A DNA stretch of 64,000 bases from an uncultured Granulosicoccaceae bacterium (GCA_938003855.1 CALKXD010000003.1:1-64000); one strand, 5' to 3'; positions 43,605-54,024 are shown, numbered from the stretch's first letter. Numbers and translations are program-made. Notes: generated by a model not told the origin, from the sequence alone.

Positions 43605-43944
43605 CTGGCGCTTGTCGGGCCTGTCTCCGGGCCGGGCAGTTGATCCTCTGCGGGGCACACCAGCGCCAGACGATAGCCCCTATGTCTTGCCGGTGAGGGC
43701 CTTGCCGCTGAGGGCGTTGTCTGTGAGCAGGCGTCGCAGAGTTGGCAGGCATCAACACCGTTGGTCCTGCGGTGCCGGCAATCGATGGCGGCGAAGGCTG
43801 GAACCGGGTCGCACGGTGTGCGCAGTTGGTCAGGGGCCGTCGATAGCATGGCCGCCGGTCATGCGGTTGTGGCGTCCGGGTCATTTCACTGCTATTTGAT
43901 ATAGTACGTTTAAGTACATCACGACCCCAGAGAGCACCACCCCG
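43605..43944. other. gap between argS and ppk1
   Basis: About 340 bases with short GC-rich direct repeats (GCCGGTGAGGGC / GCCGCTGAGGGC at about 43690-43720). No gene seen. The ppk1 promoter is presumably near the AT-rich patch at 43890-43915. Confidence 0.4.
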
Positions 43945-46002
43945 TTGGATCCGAAATCGTACATCAATCGCGAGTTGAGTTTCCTCGAGTTTAATCGCCG
44001 GGTGTTGTTGCTTGCGTTTGATGAACAGATCCCGTTGCTGGAGCGGTTGCGCTATCTGTGCATTTGCAGCAGCAACCTCGATGAATTTTTTGAAGTCCGG
44101 GTGGCGGGCCTGCAACAGCAATTAGCTGGTCGGTTTGCCGGTACCGGGCCGGATAAGCTGACTCCCGAAGAGCAGCTGACTAAAATTGCTAAAAGCGCCA
44201 AGTTTCAGGTCAAGCATCAGTATCGCTTGCTAAACCGGCGTTTGCTTCCGGCGCTGCAGAAAAGCGGCGTAGAGTTTCTTTCACCCGGGTCCGGCTGGAC
44301 CCCCGGGATCATCGCCTGGGCGACTGACTATTTCGACAGAGAACTGCTACCGGTATTGAGTCCGCTGGGTCTGGACCGTGCCCATCCGTTTCCACTGTTG
44401 ATGAATAAAAGCCTGAATTTTATCGTCAATCTAAAAGGTAAGGATGCGTTCGGTCGTGACACCAGTCTGGCGGTGGTGCGCGCCCCGCGATCACTGCCTC
44501 GAATTATCCGGGTGCCGGCAGAGTTCGGGCGTGGTGATAAATTTGTTTTTCTGTCGACCATGATCGAGCAGAATATCGAGCGCTTGTTCCATGGCTTGCG
44601 AGTGGAGGGTACTTATCAATTCCGTGTCACGCGCAACAGTGATCTCTACCTTGAAGATGAAGACGCCGCCGATTTGCGCCTGGCCTTGCAGGATGAATTA
44701 AGTACCCGGAATTTTGGCGAAGCGGTCAGGCTTGAGGTTGATGCCGGGTGTCCCGATTCTATCGTGCAGTTTCTCTTGCAGGAATTCCGGTTGCGGGCGC
44801 GCGACCTGTTTTGCTGCGATGGTCCGGTTAATCTGAGTCGTCTGCAGAGTCTGCCTGACATGGTAGAACGGCCGGACCTGGAGTTTCCGGCGTTTGTTTC
44901 CAGAACACCGAAAAGCCTCGCTGCTGATCGCGATTTATTTGCTCGAATCCGTCGAGCCGATGTATTGCTGCATTACCCCTATGAATCAAGTTCTCCGGTA
45001 GTGAACCTGTTGCGCAAAGCCGCCAGAGATGAAAAAGTACTGGCGATCAAGCAGACGTTGTACCGCACCGGAACCGAGTCGGTCTACGTCGACGCGCTGC
45101 TGGAGGCGGCTGCCAACGGCAAGGATGTCACCGTAGTTATAGAATTGCGGGCACGCTTTGATGAAGAGGCCAATATAGAACTGGCTAGGCGTCTGCAGCG
45201 CGAGGGTGTGCAGGTGGTTTACGGGGTGGTGGGTATTAAAGCGCACGCCAAAATGACGCTGATCGTGCGCCGCGAAGACGACCGTCTGATACGCTACGCC
45301 AATGTGTCTACCGGTAATTACCATACCCGCACCGCCAGAGTCTATACCGACATCAGTCTGCTGACGATAGATGAAGGTATTACGCATGATGTGCAAAACG
45401 TGTTTAATCAATTGTCCGGACTGGGTAAAGTGCCGCAAATGCAGGCTTGTCTGCATTCGCCGTTCACGTTGCATAAGACACTGATGCGGTTAATAGAAGA
45501 GCAGGCCGACCTGGCATCTGCCGGGAAGCCTTCCGGTATCAAGGCAAGAATGAACTCCCTGAGTGAAGCGAAACTGGTGCGTGCCCTCTATCGGGCCTCG
45601 CAGGCCGGTGTAAAAGTTCAGTTGGTGGTACGCGGCATCTGCATACTGAAGCCGGGTATCAAGGGGGTGTCAGACAATATCAGTGTGTGCTCGGTGGTGG
45701 GTCGTTTTCTGGAACACTCCAGAGTTTTTGCTTTTGGCGCAGACGGTAAAGAACAAGTGTATCTATCGAGTGCCGACTGGATGCCGCGCAATATGTTTCA
45801 TCGGGTTGAACTTGCGGTGCCGGTGATTGACGCGAAACTTCGTGCGCGGGTGATCAGTGAAACACTGACTCAGCACCTTGAGGATAATCGCTTCAGCTGG
45901 GAGTTGCTCAGTAGTGGCAAGTATCGACGCAAGCGGGTACCCGGAGAGCGTTTTTCGGTACAGCAGAATTTACTCAAGGTATTGAACCTCGACAAAAAAT
46001 AG
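43945..46002 (+). CDS. ppk1: polyphosphate kinase 1
   Basis: A 685-aa enzyme that makes polyphosphate from ATP. The start YINRELSFLEFNRRVL and SNLDEFFEVRVAG are diagnostic of the N-terminal domain. The phosphorylated His is in GIKAHAKMTLIVRR (about residue 433), followed by NVSTGNYHTRTARVYTDISLL; the second domain ends with MPRNMFHRVE. Length matches the family. The TTG at 43945 is the only start that keeps the conserved N-terminus; the ribosome site is weak (AGAG). No ppx is adjacent. Confidence 0.95.
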   Translation: MDPKSYINRELSFLEFNRRVLLLAFDEQIPLLERLRYLCICSSNLDEFFEVRVAGLQQQLAGRFAGTGPDKLTPEEQLTKIAKSAKFQVKHQYRLLNRRLLPALQKSGVEFLSPGSGWTPGIIAWATDYFDRELLPVLSPLGLDRAHPFPLLMNKSLNFIVNLKGKDAFGRDTSLAVVRAPRSLPRIIRVPAEFGRGDKFVFLSTMIEQNIERLFHGLRVEGTYQFRVTRNSDLYLEDEDAADLRLALQDELSTRNFGEAVRLEVDAGCPDSIVQFLLQEFRLRARDLFCCDGPVNLSRLQSLPDMVERPDLEFPAFVSRTPKSLAADRDLFARIRRADVLLHYPYESSSPVVNLLRKAARDEKVLAIKQTLYRTGTESVYVDALLEAAANGKDVTVVIELRARFDEEANIELARRLQREGVQVVYGVVGIKAHAKMTLIVRREDDRLIRYANVSTGNYHTRTARVYTDISLLTIDEGITHDVQNVFNQLSGLGKVPQMQACLHSPFTLHKTLMRLIEEQADLASAGKPSGIKARMNSLSEAKLVRALYRASQAGVKVQLVVRGICILKPGIKGVSDNISVCSVVGRFLEHSRVFAFGADGKEQVYLSSADWMPRNMFHRVELAVPVIDAKLRARVISETLTQHLEDNRFSWELLSSGKYRRKRVPGERFSVQQNLLKVLNLDKK

Positions 46003-46447
46003 ACTGATCAGCGCCGGTGCGTTAACAAACGTTGCCTAAAAAAACCTTAGTAATCGCGCAGGCTCGCGCTGTAGTGTTTCAGCGTCCGGAACTCATCGAC
46101 TATCAGCGGTGTGTTAGCAATACGATGATGCACATATTTACTGGCGCATCGTACACAAGTATGACACGGTGATTCACGGGGTACCTGCACGCCGGGCCCG
46201 GGGGCAGGTTTGGGGCGATAGCCCTGTGGTGATTCGCGGGTGGCAGGGGATTTGTCGCGAGCCACAACAGCATGATTGTCTGACCCCCGTCAGTTGTACT
46301 GGCAAGCCTATTGCGAATAGTTATGGAAGGTGCATCCGGATGCCTGCAGGATTCCGGTGAGATCCGTGCATAGACTGCCTGAATCTCTATTTAAAACAAT
46401 GGATTAAAGCTTCAGAGCAGAGTACTGTCATGGATGACAACTAGGCC
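46003..46447. other. upstream region of the first giant protein gene
   Basis: About 445 bases after ppk1. Contains the near-repeat GTGATTCACGGGG / GTGATTCGCGGG (46170-46240) and a GC-rich patch CCGGGCCCGGGG. No gene and no recognisable cyclic-di-GMP riboswitch was found. It likely holds the promoter of the giant gene. Confidence 0.4.
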
Positions 46448-49400
46448 GTGTCGAATAATAGCCTCCAGCGTTATGCAAGGACACAACCATGCATCGAGGT
46501 ACTTGAGGGCAGGGTGCTCTATTCGGCAGATCTGCCCGGGATTCTGCCAGTCGGTGATGCTGATGTCGCAGACAACTCAGTGCTGGACGCGTTTTTTCCC
46601 GATCAGTCCGATGTAACCCATTCGATTGACGGTGCGGGGGAAAACAGCAGCGAAATCGTGTTTATCGACACCCGCATCGCCGGCTATCAGACGCTGCTGC
46701 AAGACATTGAGCGCATGCCCCGGGTGAATTCAGTGCATCTCATCAGCGCTGACGAGGATGGCCTGTCCGTTGTCACCGGGGTGCTGTCCGGCTATCGTGA
46801 CCTGTCGGCGGTGCATATATTAAGTCACGGCACTGATGCCAGTCTCGCTCTCGGCACGGCGGTGCTTGATACCGAATCTGTCAGTCAGCGACAACAAGAT
46901 CTGGCCGTCTGGGGCGGCGCTATGGCTGAGTCAGGTGATCTGCTGTTCTACGGTTGCCAGCTGGCCGCCAGTGACAACGGCAGATCATTGATTAGTGAAA
47001 TCAGCCGGTCTACCGATGCTGATGTGGCAGCCAGCACCGACGCTACCGGACACCGGCTCTACAGCGCTGATTGGGATCTTGAGCACCACGCAGGTGATGT
47101 GCAGACGCAGTCGCTGATCAGCCGTGCCACTGCGAATGACTGGCAGGTGCTGCTGTCGGTGATCAATGTGACCACTACAGACGATATCGTCGATGCGGCA
47201 GCAGTTGATCTATTGTCCGTTGCCACACTAATCAGCAACCCGGGGCCGGACGGTTTCATTTCACTTCGTGAGGCGATCATTGCCACCGAAGCTGATGCCG
47301 GCGCCGACGAGATTCGTCTCGCGGCAGAGACCTATATATTATCGATCGCCGGCAACGGGGTTGATGGTGATCTGGATATCACCGGTGATCTGACGATTCG
47401 CGGTCAGGGGGCGCTTGGTACCACGATTGATGGCAACCGTATTGATCGCGTTTTTGACGTCAGCACCGGGGTGGTTGAGATTGACGCGCTGACCATCACT
47501 GGTGGTAAGAGCGACAACGGTGAAGAGGCTGGTGGCATTCGCCTTGATGGTGGCACGCTGACACTGAACGACATAACCTTTGACAGCAATACTTCCACCA
47601 ACAAACATGGTGGCGCATTGCACGTGGAAAATGGAACCCTGTTTGTCTATGACTCGCTGTTCGTAAACAACATCGCTGATCCGGACACAGCACCATCCTA
47701 CCGCGATGGTGGTGCTATCTATAACGAGGGCGTAGCCACTCTGGAGCGTGTTACTTTTGATTCGAATATGGGCGATAAGGGCGGAGCGATCCACAACCAT
47801 GGCACACTGACACTGACTGATGTGGCTTTCTATAATAATTCGGCGTCGTTTGCCGGCGGCGCAATTGATAATCATCGCGGTGGTACAGTCATACTGGATC
47901 GAGTCACCTTTGAGGCCAACACCAGTTCCGGTCAGGGTGGTGCGATGCGCACGGATGGTCCCACCAGCTTTGATGCGGTGACGCTCAGTGGCAATATTGC
48001 GGCAGGAGACGGGGGAGCACTTAAAGTAATGAGCGGCGGCACCGTCGATATCTCACACAGTACCTTTGTTGCCAACATCTCATCCGCAACGGGTGGGGCG
48101 ATTAGCAGCGACAGTAACAATGTGACTCTGGCAAGCTCACTTTTCGCTGATAATATTGCCGCGGTCGCAAGTGATGCGATTGATGGCACAATTACCTCGA
48201 CGGGCTTTAATATTGTAGACGATGCAGGCTACGCCGCAGGCATTGCAACGGATCTGATCGGTATTGATCCCCTGCCGGGTCCGTTGCAAAACAATGGCGG
48301 TTATGTGAAAACACATGCCGTCTCAACGGGCAGTGCTGCTGTAAATGCCGGTGGCGGATTGGTGGGTGTTGATGCAACTGGACTGACGCAGGATGATCTC
48401 CCGGATATAGGAGCGCATGAGTCGCGCAGTGGTTATTTACTGCCTAAGCTGTACTGGACTGACCTTACCGAGAAGATAATCTACCGCGCCAATGAAGACG
48501 GCAGTGCGGTGCAGGCAATAGTTAATACGACAGAGACCCCGTTTGATATAGAAGTCGATTTGGGCGGCGGCCGGATATACTGGGTTGAGGCCGATGGAGA
48601 CTACTCTGCAAATGGCCGACTCGGCAGTCTGATGACTGCCGGTCTTGATGGCTCCAACGCTACAGCACTTGCGACTAGCTTGCTGTATCCTACGGGTCTG
48701 GCGCTTGATGTGGCCGGAGGGTATGTATACGTCACTCTGGACTCGACCACGGTTAACGATTTTCCAGGGCCCTATATAAATAGTATTGTGCGATATAATC
48801 TGGATGGCTCCAACAAAACCATCATTGCGAGCGGTGCCTTCACTGACCCGGTGTCTGATCGCATTGTCGCACCAACAGATATAGAGTACGACGCCGGCTC
48901 ACAGCGACTGTACTGGACCGATAGAGGCCGGTATATATTTCCATCGATGGTCGGTGAGGAAATAAAACTAATAGATCTTTCGGCTGGCAGCACGCAGGTT
49001 CAGGTTATTGGTAAGCCTGCTGTTACTGCCCATGCGCCGTATGGAATCACCCTGTTGCCGGGCGGGGAGGAACTCTACTGGGCAAACTCGCAAGGTATCA
49101 GCTACCTGGACTATCGTTCAGGTTCTGCCGTTGAAAGCCACAGCGCTGTGGTTTCCGGATCATCGGTCTATGGCGTGCAATATCATCAGGAGAACAATAC
49201 GCTCTACCTGACAGATCATTCAGGCACTATACGCAGTATCAGCGCTGATCTTTCGACTAATACCATATTGCTGAGCGGGCTGGTTGACCCCACCGCCATT
49301 GCCGTGGCGACCCCCCGGGTGGTTGGTCTTGCACCGGTGCTCGAAACCAACACTGGTGTTACTGTACTTGAAGGCGGGAGCACTCAGATAAGCAGTGCGG

Positions 49401-52400
49401 TGCTCAATACCACTGATGCAGATACCGCCGCTTCCGATTTGCTCTATACCGTAGTGACGGCACCGGTAAATGGACGCCTGCTCGATAGCGGCGGGGTTCC
49501 CGTATCAATGTTCACACAGTTGAATATCGATGCTGGAACTATAAGTTACCAGCACTTTGGTGATGAAAATACCGGGGACACTTTTACCTTCACGGTGGGT
49601 GATGATGCCACTACATTATCGGCAGCCACGCTGACCATAGTGGTCACTCCGCAGAATGACGCGCCGGTTGCCGTGCCAGACAGCTATGTGCTCAATGAGG
49701 GTGAGTCACAGATACTCGATCTGAGTGACAATGACAGTGATGTTGACGATGGACTTGACCCAGCCTCGATCGCTGTCAGCGGTGGCCCCCTGAATGGTGC
49801 GGTGGTTGTCCACAGCAACGGCACAGTCACCTACCAGCACTCGGGCACCGAGACAGTCAATGACAGCTTTACCTATACTATAGATGACCTCGGCGGGTTG
49901 TCCTCGAGTCCGGTGATTGTGTCGCTGACGATTACACCGGTGAATGACGCCCCGGTCGCTGTGGCAGACAGTTACACCATCAATGAAGGAGGTTTTTCAA
50001 CTTTAAATGTCAGCCTGAACGACAGCGACGATGACGATGGGCTTGACCCTGCCAGCATAGATGTTACCGTAGCACCGGTGCATGGTGCAGTAAACCCGAA
50101 CCTTGATGGTACAGTCACCTACACACATGACGGCTCTGAGTCAGTCACGGACAGCTTTACTTACACCATTGCTGATTTATCCGGCCAATTATCTGATCCC
50201 GTGACGGTATCGCTCACTATAACTCCGCAAAACGATGCGCCGCTAGCAATCGCAGACAGTTTTTCGGTAGACGAGGGTGCCGCCGATACCGTTAATCTGA
50301 TCACCAACGACGTCGATGCTGACGACGGACTTGATCCGGTCAGTCTGGCTATTACGGTAAACCCGCTGTATGGCACAGTGACGGTCAATGGCGATGGTAC
50401 CGTAACCTACACCCACAATGGCTCAGAGACACTGACTGACAGTTTTCGCTATACGCTCAGGGATAACACCGGTGCAATATCGAATCAGGCCACCGTGTCG
50501 CTGACGATCAATGCAGTGAATGACGCGCCCACGGCTGTCCCTGAGAACTACACGGTCAATGAGGGGGCATCCGCTACCCTGGCCATCCTGTCCAATGATT
50601 CAGATGCAGATGACGGTATTGATGTTTCGACGCTGGCCATTACCCGTAATCCGGTCAATGGCACACTTGTGGTAAATGCCGCCGGCACTGTGAGCTACCT
50701 GCACGATGGTTCGGAAACACTGGCTGATAACTTCAGCTACAGCGTTGATGACTTCAGTGGTGCAACATCAAATACGGTGACAGTATTACTGACGATCAGC
50801 CCGCGTAATGACGCGCCGGTTGCGTTAACTGATGTGGCCACCGTGAATGAGGGAGCGGCGGCGGCCATTGATGTTGCTGCAAACGACACCGACTCCGATG
50901 ACGGGCTTGATCCGGGAAGCCTTATTATCACCAGTGCGCCGTCGCATGGTACGGCGGTACCCGCCAGCGATGGTGCAGTGATGTATACCCACGATGGTTC
51001 GGAAACCCATACTGATAGCTTTACCTACACGATTGATGATAACAGCGCGACAACGTCAAACCCGGCGCTCGTAAGCGTTGTGATAACACCGCAAAACGAC
51101 CCCCCGGTTGCAGTCGCCGACAGATTTGTCGTTAATGAAGGAGAGGTATCCCGGCTGGAATTGCTTAGCAACGATAGCGACGCGGACGACGGGCTGGATA
51201 GCAGCAGTGTGCTCATAGTGCAGGCACCGGCAAACGGCGCCGTTGTTGTGTATCCGGATGGTAGCGTTGACTATACGCATGATGGATCCGAAACACTGGC
51301 CGATACTTTCAGCTACACCATTGCCGATCTCAGTGCGGCGGTGTCAGGTGCGGTTGAGGTGGCGCTTGATATCACCGCACAGAATGACGCCCCGATTGCC
51401 GTCAATGATAACTATAGTGTTGCTGAAGGCGGCAGTGCCGTTTTTGATGTCGCCGGAAATGACACCGATGCGGATGACGGTCTGGATCTGTCCAGCATCG
51501 CAGTAACAACACCGCCAGCCAACGGGGTGATCAATGTAACGTCTGATGGATCGCTTGTTTATATCCATGATGGTGGAGAAACAACAGCTGACAGTTTTGC
51601 CTATACCATTGATGATTTAAGCGGTGTGACCGCCGCGCCAGCGGCAGTGGCAATTACGGTATCGCCGCAAAATGATCCGCCGCAAGCACGCTCAGACAGT
51701 TTTACCGTATCCGAACATAGCAATACGGTTCTGGATCTGGCTGCAAACGATACAGACCCTGACGACGGGCTGGATTTCGGTAGTATCGAAATTACCCTCG
51801 CACCTGACTATGGCACATTGATAACCGGCACAGATGGAACCGTGGAGTATCGCCATGACGGCGCAGAGCAACCCGCTGATCAGTTTGCCTATAGTATTCG
51901 GGACAGGGCGGGTGTGGTTTCCAGTCCGGTTACTGTCGGGCTGACGATCACGCCGGTAAATGATCCCCCGGTTGCGATGGCAGAGAGCTATACCGTCAAT
52001 GAAGGCTCAACGCTAATGGCTGATCTGGCCGCCAATGACAGTGATGCTGAAAATGGTTTAAAGCTCGATAGTATAAGTATTGTCAGTCCACCGGTTAACG
52101 GCGACCTGATACTAAATACGGATGGCACGGTTGATTATCGCCATGATGGTTCAGAGACGCTTACCGATAGCTTCAGTTACACCATAGGCGACTATGACGG
52201 TGCAGAGTCTAATCTTGTTACCGTGTCTCTGACGATAACCCCGGTCAATGATGTACCTTTGGCAGTGCCGGAGCAATTCAGCGTTGATGAAGGGTCGACC
52301 ACCACACTTAATCTGGCGATAAATGATCGAGATGATGATGACGGGCTGGACTTCAGCAGTATCCGGTTTCTGCAATCACCGGCGAACGGCGAAGTGATTG

Positions 52401-53797
52401 CCAATGGTGACGGCACGGTAAATTATTTGCACGATAGCTCCGAAACACTCGAGGATCGCTTTAGCTATACCATCGATGATGTCACGGGAGCGTCTTCTGC
52501 AGAGGTGACAGTGCTGCTGTCTGTTGTGCCCGTTAACGATGCGCCTGTCGCACAGGTCGATCAGTACCGGATCGATGAAGGCGCCGCCGCTCGACTTAAC
52601 ATACTGCACAACGACTCCGATGCCGATGACGGGCTCGATACCGCCACCGTAGTGATCGGGCAGTTTCCCGATAACGGCACCACAGTGATTAATCCGGATG
52701 GTTCTGTCGATTACCGGCACGATGGCTCCGAGACATTGCGGGACAGCTTTAGCTATAGCGTCGACGATAACAACGGTGAGCCTTCAAATGTCGTGATTGT
52801 GGATCTTACGATCAATCCGAAGAACGATTCACCGGTTCTGGCTGTGCCGCCGCAATCGGGGCTGACACTGGCATCCCCGTTTTTAACCTTGCCTGCCGAT
52901 ACCTTCACGGACGCAGAAGCGGATGACCTTGTCTATACGGCGACGCTAGTCTCCGGTGAGGCATTACCGGACTGGATATCCTTCAATGCTGAGACACTAA
53001 CCTTTAGTGTGCAATCTGTACTGGCGTCTGACCTGGCGATTAACGTTCTGCTGGTAGCAACTGACCCTGCAGGTGCGTCGGTCAGCACCGAGTTATCCTT
53101 TCGTACCCAGCCGGTATTCGCGAGTGCGCTAGCCACTGAGCCCTTTAGCGTGTTGTATCCGACGGCACAGCAAAGAACCGAAAATACCATGTCCTTAAGC
53201 AGGGAGGCGCTGCAGCAAAGCCGCTCGGGACCTGACGCCCACACATTCACCGAAGAAAACAGCGTGGTCTCCAGAGCAATAGATCCGTCGAGTTTGTCTC
53301 TAAGTCTGGGGGAGGTAACAATAACTCCATCAGCGGCAGACTATTCCGCGGGTGCCGCGACCAGTGTTAAGCAGCACAAGCGACCGGTCAATGTTATTCC
53401 GCTGGATAATGTTGTTGAATTCAATCCCGGGATCTTTGTCAGTCTGGCCCGGTCTATGGAGGGGATACAGCAACAGCTAACAGAGGATTCCAGGCAGCCA
53501 GTTCTCAACCTGGTTACTACATCAGCGGCTGCAGTGTCAGGTTTATCGGTAGGCTATGTCATCTGGCTGTTGCGTGGTGGCGTGCTGCTGGCCAGTTCTA
53601 TAGCATCACTGCCGGCGTGGAGGCTTATAGATCCATTGCCGGTTCTTGATTCATTGAATAAAAACGAGTCTGACCGCGATGCCGAATCTCTACAGTCCAT
53701 GGTAGAGGATCAGCAATCCCACCATCCTGCTAAAGACTCCATCACCACTGATGCTGATAGCGGAAACAGACGCCGGGCAGGTGGCTTTGCTGGTTAA
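46448..53797 (+). CDS. giant LEPR-XLL surface protein (DUF4347, beta-helix, cadherin-like repeats)
   Basis: A 2449-aa modular protein, probably exported and adhesive. In order: LEPR-XLL motif (CIEVLEGRVLYSAD, residues 15-28); DUF4347 domain (about 68-225, with HILSHGT and FYGCQLA); a CSLREA-like start (ISLREAI) of a right-handed beta-helix with GGAI repeats (about 265-640); YWTD-type propeller repeats (about 666-955); one diverged cadherin-like unit (about 960-1069); 11 regular 96-residue units (1070-2125); a dystroglycan-type cadherin domain (about 2126-2230); and a hydrophobic segment (2360-2390, GYVIWLLRGGVLLASS) before a polar tail. Asp-rich NDSDADDGLD loops suggest calcium binding. GTG at 46448 directly follows an in-frame stop, so no earlier start exists. 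No classical signal peptide. Confidence 0.88.
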   Translation: MSNNSLQRYARTQPCIEVLEGRVLYSADLPGILPVGDADVADNSVLDAFFPDQSDVTHSIDGAGENSSEIVFIDTRIAGYQTLLQDIERMPRVNSVHLISADEDGLSVVTGVLSGYRDLSAVHILSHGTDASLALGTAVLDTESVSQRQQDLAVWGGAMAESGDLLFYGCQLAASDNGRSLISEISRSTDADVAASTDATGHRLYSADWDLEHHAGDVQTQSLISRATANDWQVLLSVINVTTTDDIVDAAAVDLLSVATLISNPGPDGFISLREAIIATEADAGADEIRLAAETYILSIAGNGVDGDLDITGDLTIRGQGALGTTIDGNRIDRVFDVSTGVVEIDALTITGGKSDNGEEAGGIRLDGGTLTLNDITFDSNTSTNKHGGALHVENGTLFVYDSLFVNNIADPDTAPSYRDGGAIYNEGVATLERVTFDSNMGDKGGAIHNHGTLTLTDVAFYNNSASFAGGAIDNHRGGTVILDRVTFEANTSSGQGGAMRTDGPTSFDAVTLSGNIAAGDGGALKVMSGGTVDISHSTFVANISSATGGAISSDSNNVTLASSLFADNIAAVASDAIDGTITSTGFNIVDDAGYAAGIATDLIGIDPLPGPLQNNGGYVKTHAVSTGSAAVNAGGGLVGVDATGLTQDDLPDIGAHESRSGYLLPKLYWTDLTEKIIYRANEDGSAVQAIVNTTETPFDIEVDLGGGRIYWVEADGDYSANGRLGSLMTAGLDGSNATALATSLLYPTGLALDVAGGYVYVTLDSTTVNDFPGPYINSIVRYNLDGSNKTIIASGAFTDPVSDRIVAPTDIEYDAGSQRLYWTDRGRYIFPSMVGEEIKLIDLSAGSTQVQVIGKPAVTAHAPYGITLLPGGEELYWANSQGISYLDYRSGSAVESHSAVVSGSSVYGVQYHQENNTLYLTDHSGTIRSISADLSTNTILLSGLVDPTAIAVATPRVVGLAPVLETNTGVTVLEGGSTQISSAVLNTTDADTAASDLLYTVVTAPVNGRLLDSGGVPVSMFTQLNIDAGTISYQHFGDENTGDTFTFTVGDDATTLSAATLTIVVTPQNDAPVAVPDSYVLNEGESQILDLSDNDSDVDDGLDPASIAVSGGPLNGAVVVHSNGTVTYQHSGTETVNDSFTYTIDDLGGLSSSPVIVSLTITPVNDAPVAVADSYTINEGGFSTLNVSLNDSDDDDGLDPASIDVTVAPVHGAVNPNLDGTVTYTHDGSESVTDSFTYTIADLSGQLSDPVTVSLTITPQNDAPLAIADSFSVDEGAADTVNLITNDVDADDGLDPVSLAITVNPLYGTVTVNGDGTVTYTHNGSETLTDSFRYTLRDNTGAISNQATVSLTINAVNDAPTAVPENYTVNEGASATLAILSNDSDADDGIDVSTLAITRNPVNGTLVVNAAGTVSYLHDGSETLADNFSYSVDDFSGATSNTVTVLLTISPRNDAPVALTDVATVNEGAAAAIDVAANDTDSDDGLDPGSLIITSAPSHGTAVPASDGAVMYTHDGSETHTDSFTYTIDDNSATTSNPALVSVVITPQNDPPVAVADRFVVNEGEVSRLELLSNDSDADDGLDSSSVLIVQAPANGAVVVYPDGSVDYTHDGSETLADTFSYTIADLSAAVSGAVEVALDITAQNDAPIAVNDNYSVAEGGSAVFDVAGNDTDADDGLDLSSIAVTTPPANGVINVTSDGSLVYIHDGGETTADSFAYTIDDLSGVTAAPAAVAITVSPQNDPPQARSDSFTVSEHSNTVLDLAANDTDPDDGLDFGSIEITLAPDYGTLITGTDGTVEYRHDGAEQPADQFAYSIRDRAGVVSSPVTVGLTITPVNDPPVAMAESYTVNEGSTLMADLAANDSDAENGLKLDSISIVSPPVNGDLILNTDGTVDYRHDGSETLTDSFSYTIGDYDGAESNLVTVSLTITPVNDVPLAVPEQFSVDEGSTTTLNLAINDRDDDDGLDFSSIRFLQSPANGEVIANGDGTVNYLHDSSETLEDRFSYTIDDVTGASSAEVTVLLSVVPVNDAPVAQVDQYRIDEGAAARLNILHNDSDADDGLDTATVVIGQFPDNGTTVINPDGSVDYRHDGSETLRDSFSYSVDDNNGEPSNVVIVDLTINPKNDSPVLAVPPQSGLTLASPFLTLPADTFTDAEADDLVYTATLVSGEALPDWISFNAETLTFSVQSVLASDLAINVLLVATDPAGASVSTELSFRTQPVFASALATEPFSVLYPTAQQRTENTMSLSREALQQSRSGPDAHTFTEENSVVSRAIDPSSLSLSLGEVTITPSAADYSAGAATSVKQHKRPVNVIPLDNVVEFNPGIFVSLARSMEGIQQQLTEDSRQPVLNLVTTSAAAVSGLSVGYVIWLLRGGVLLASSIASLPAWRLIDPLPVLDSLNKNESDRDAESLQSMVEDQQSHHPAKDSITTDADSGNRRRAGGFAG
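49655..52822 (+). repeat. 11 tandem 288-bp (96-residue) cadherin-like units
   Basis: Eleven consecutive units, each beginning with NDxP and each exactly 96 codons long with no insertions or deletions (11 x 288 = 3168 bases). Shared positions: NDxPxA start, NEG, ND(S/T)DxDDGLD, GTVxYxHDGSETxxDSFxY and a closing LTI. DNA copies are well diverged, so the array is old or under strong length constraint. Confidence 0.95.
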
Positions 53798-53868
53798 GTG
53801 ACAAGCACCGGAGTCAGAGTTTTGGTGATTCGGCTGTGCAGTAGACTGCCTGGTCTGGCACAGGTGGG

Positions 53869-54024
53869 TTACAGGGTTTTTGCCCAGTAAAAAATTGCCC
53901 CGAACAGCAAAACAACCGGAATCATTTTCAGGCCGAAAATAGCGGCGTCCAGTGTGAAGAATAAAGCCGGGTAACGGGGGTCATAGCGCCGTTTGAAGCG
54001 GCGATATCGCGAGCGGATTGTCAT
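53869..54024 (-). CDS. 51-residue membrane protein
   Basis: A 51-aa frame: basic N-terminus (MTIRSRYRRFKRRYDPRYP) then one long hydrophobic helix (about residues 21-47, including LKMIPVVLLFGAIFYWA). AGGA lies nine bases before the ATG. The charged start followed by a helix is the usual shape of a small inner-membrane protein. It lies on the opposite strand just past the end of the first giant gene, 72 bases away. No family recognised; it is too short to confirm from composition alone. Confidence 0.6.
   Translation of the reverse strand: MTIRSRYRRFKRRYDPRYPALFFTLDAAIFGLKMIPVVLLFGAIFYWAKTL

Noticed and set aside
46003-46447. Cyclic-di-GMP riboswitch upstream of the first giant gene
   Set aside because: The conserved core was not found; only GC-rich near-repeats are present.
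46434-46616. Alternative ATG frame at the start of the giant gene
   Set aside because: It overlaps the LEPR-XLL coding frame in another register and stops after 60 codons with no recognisable content.
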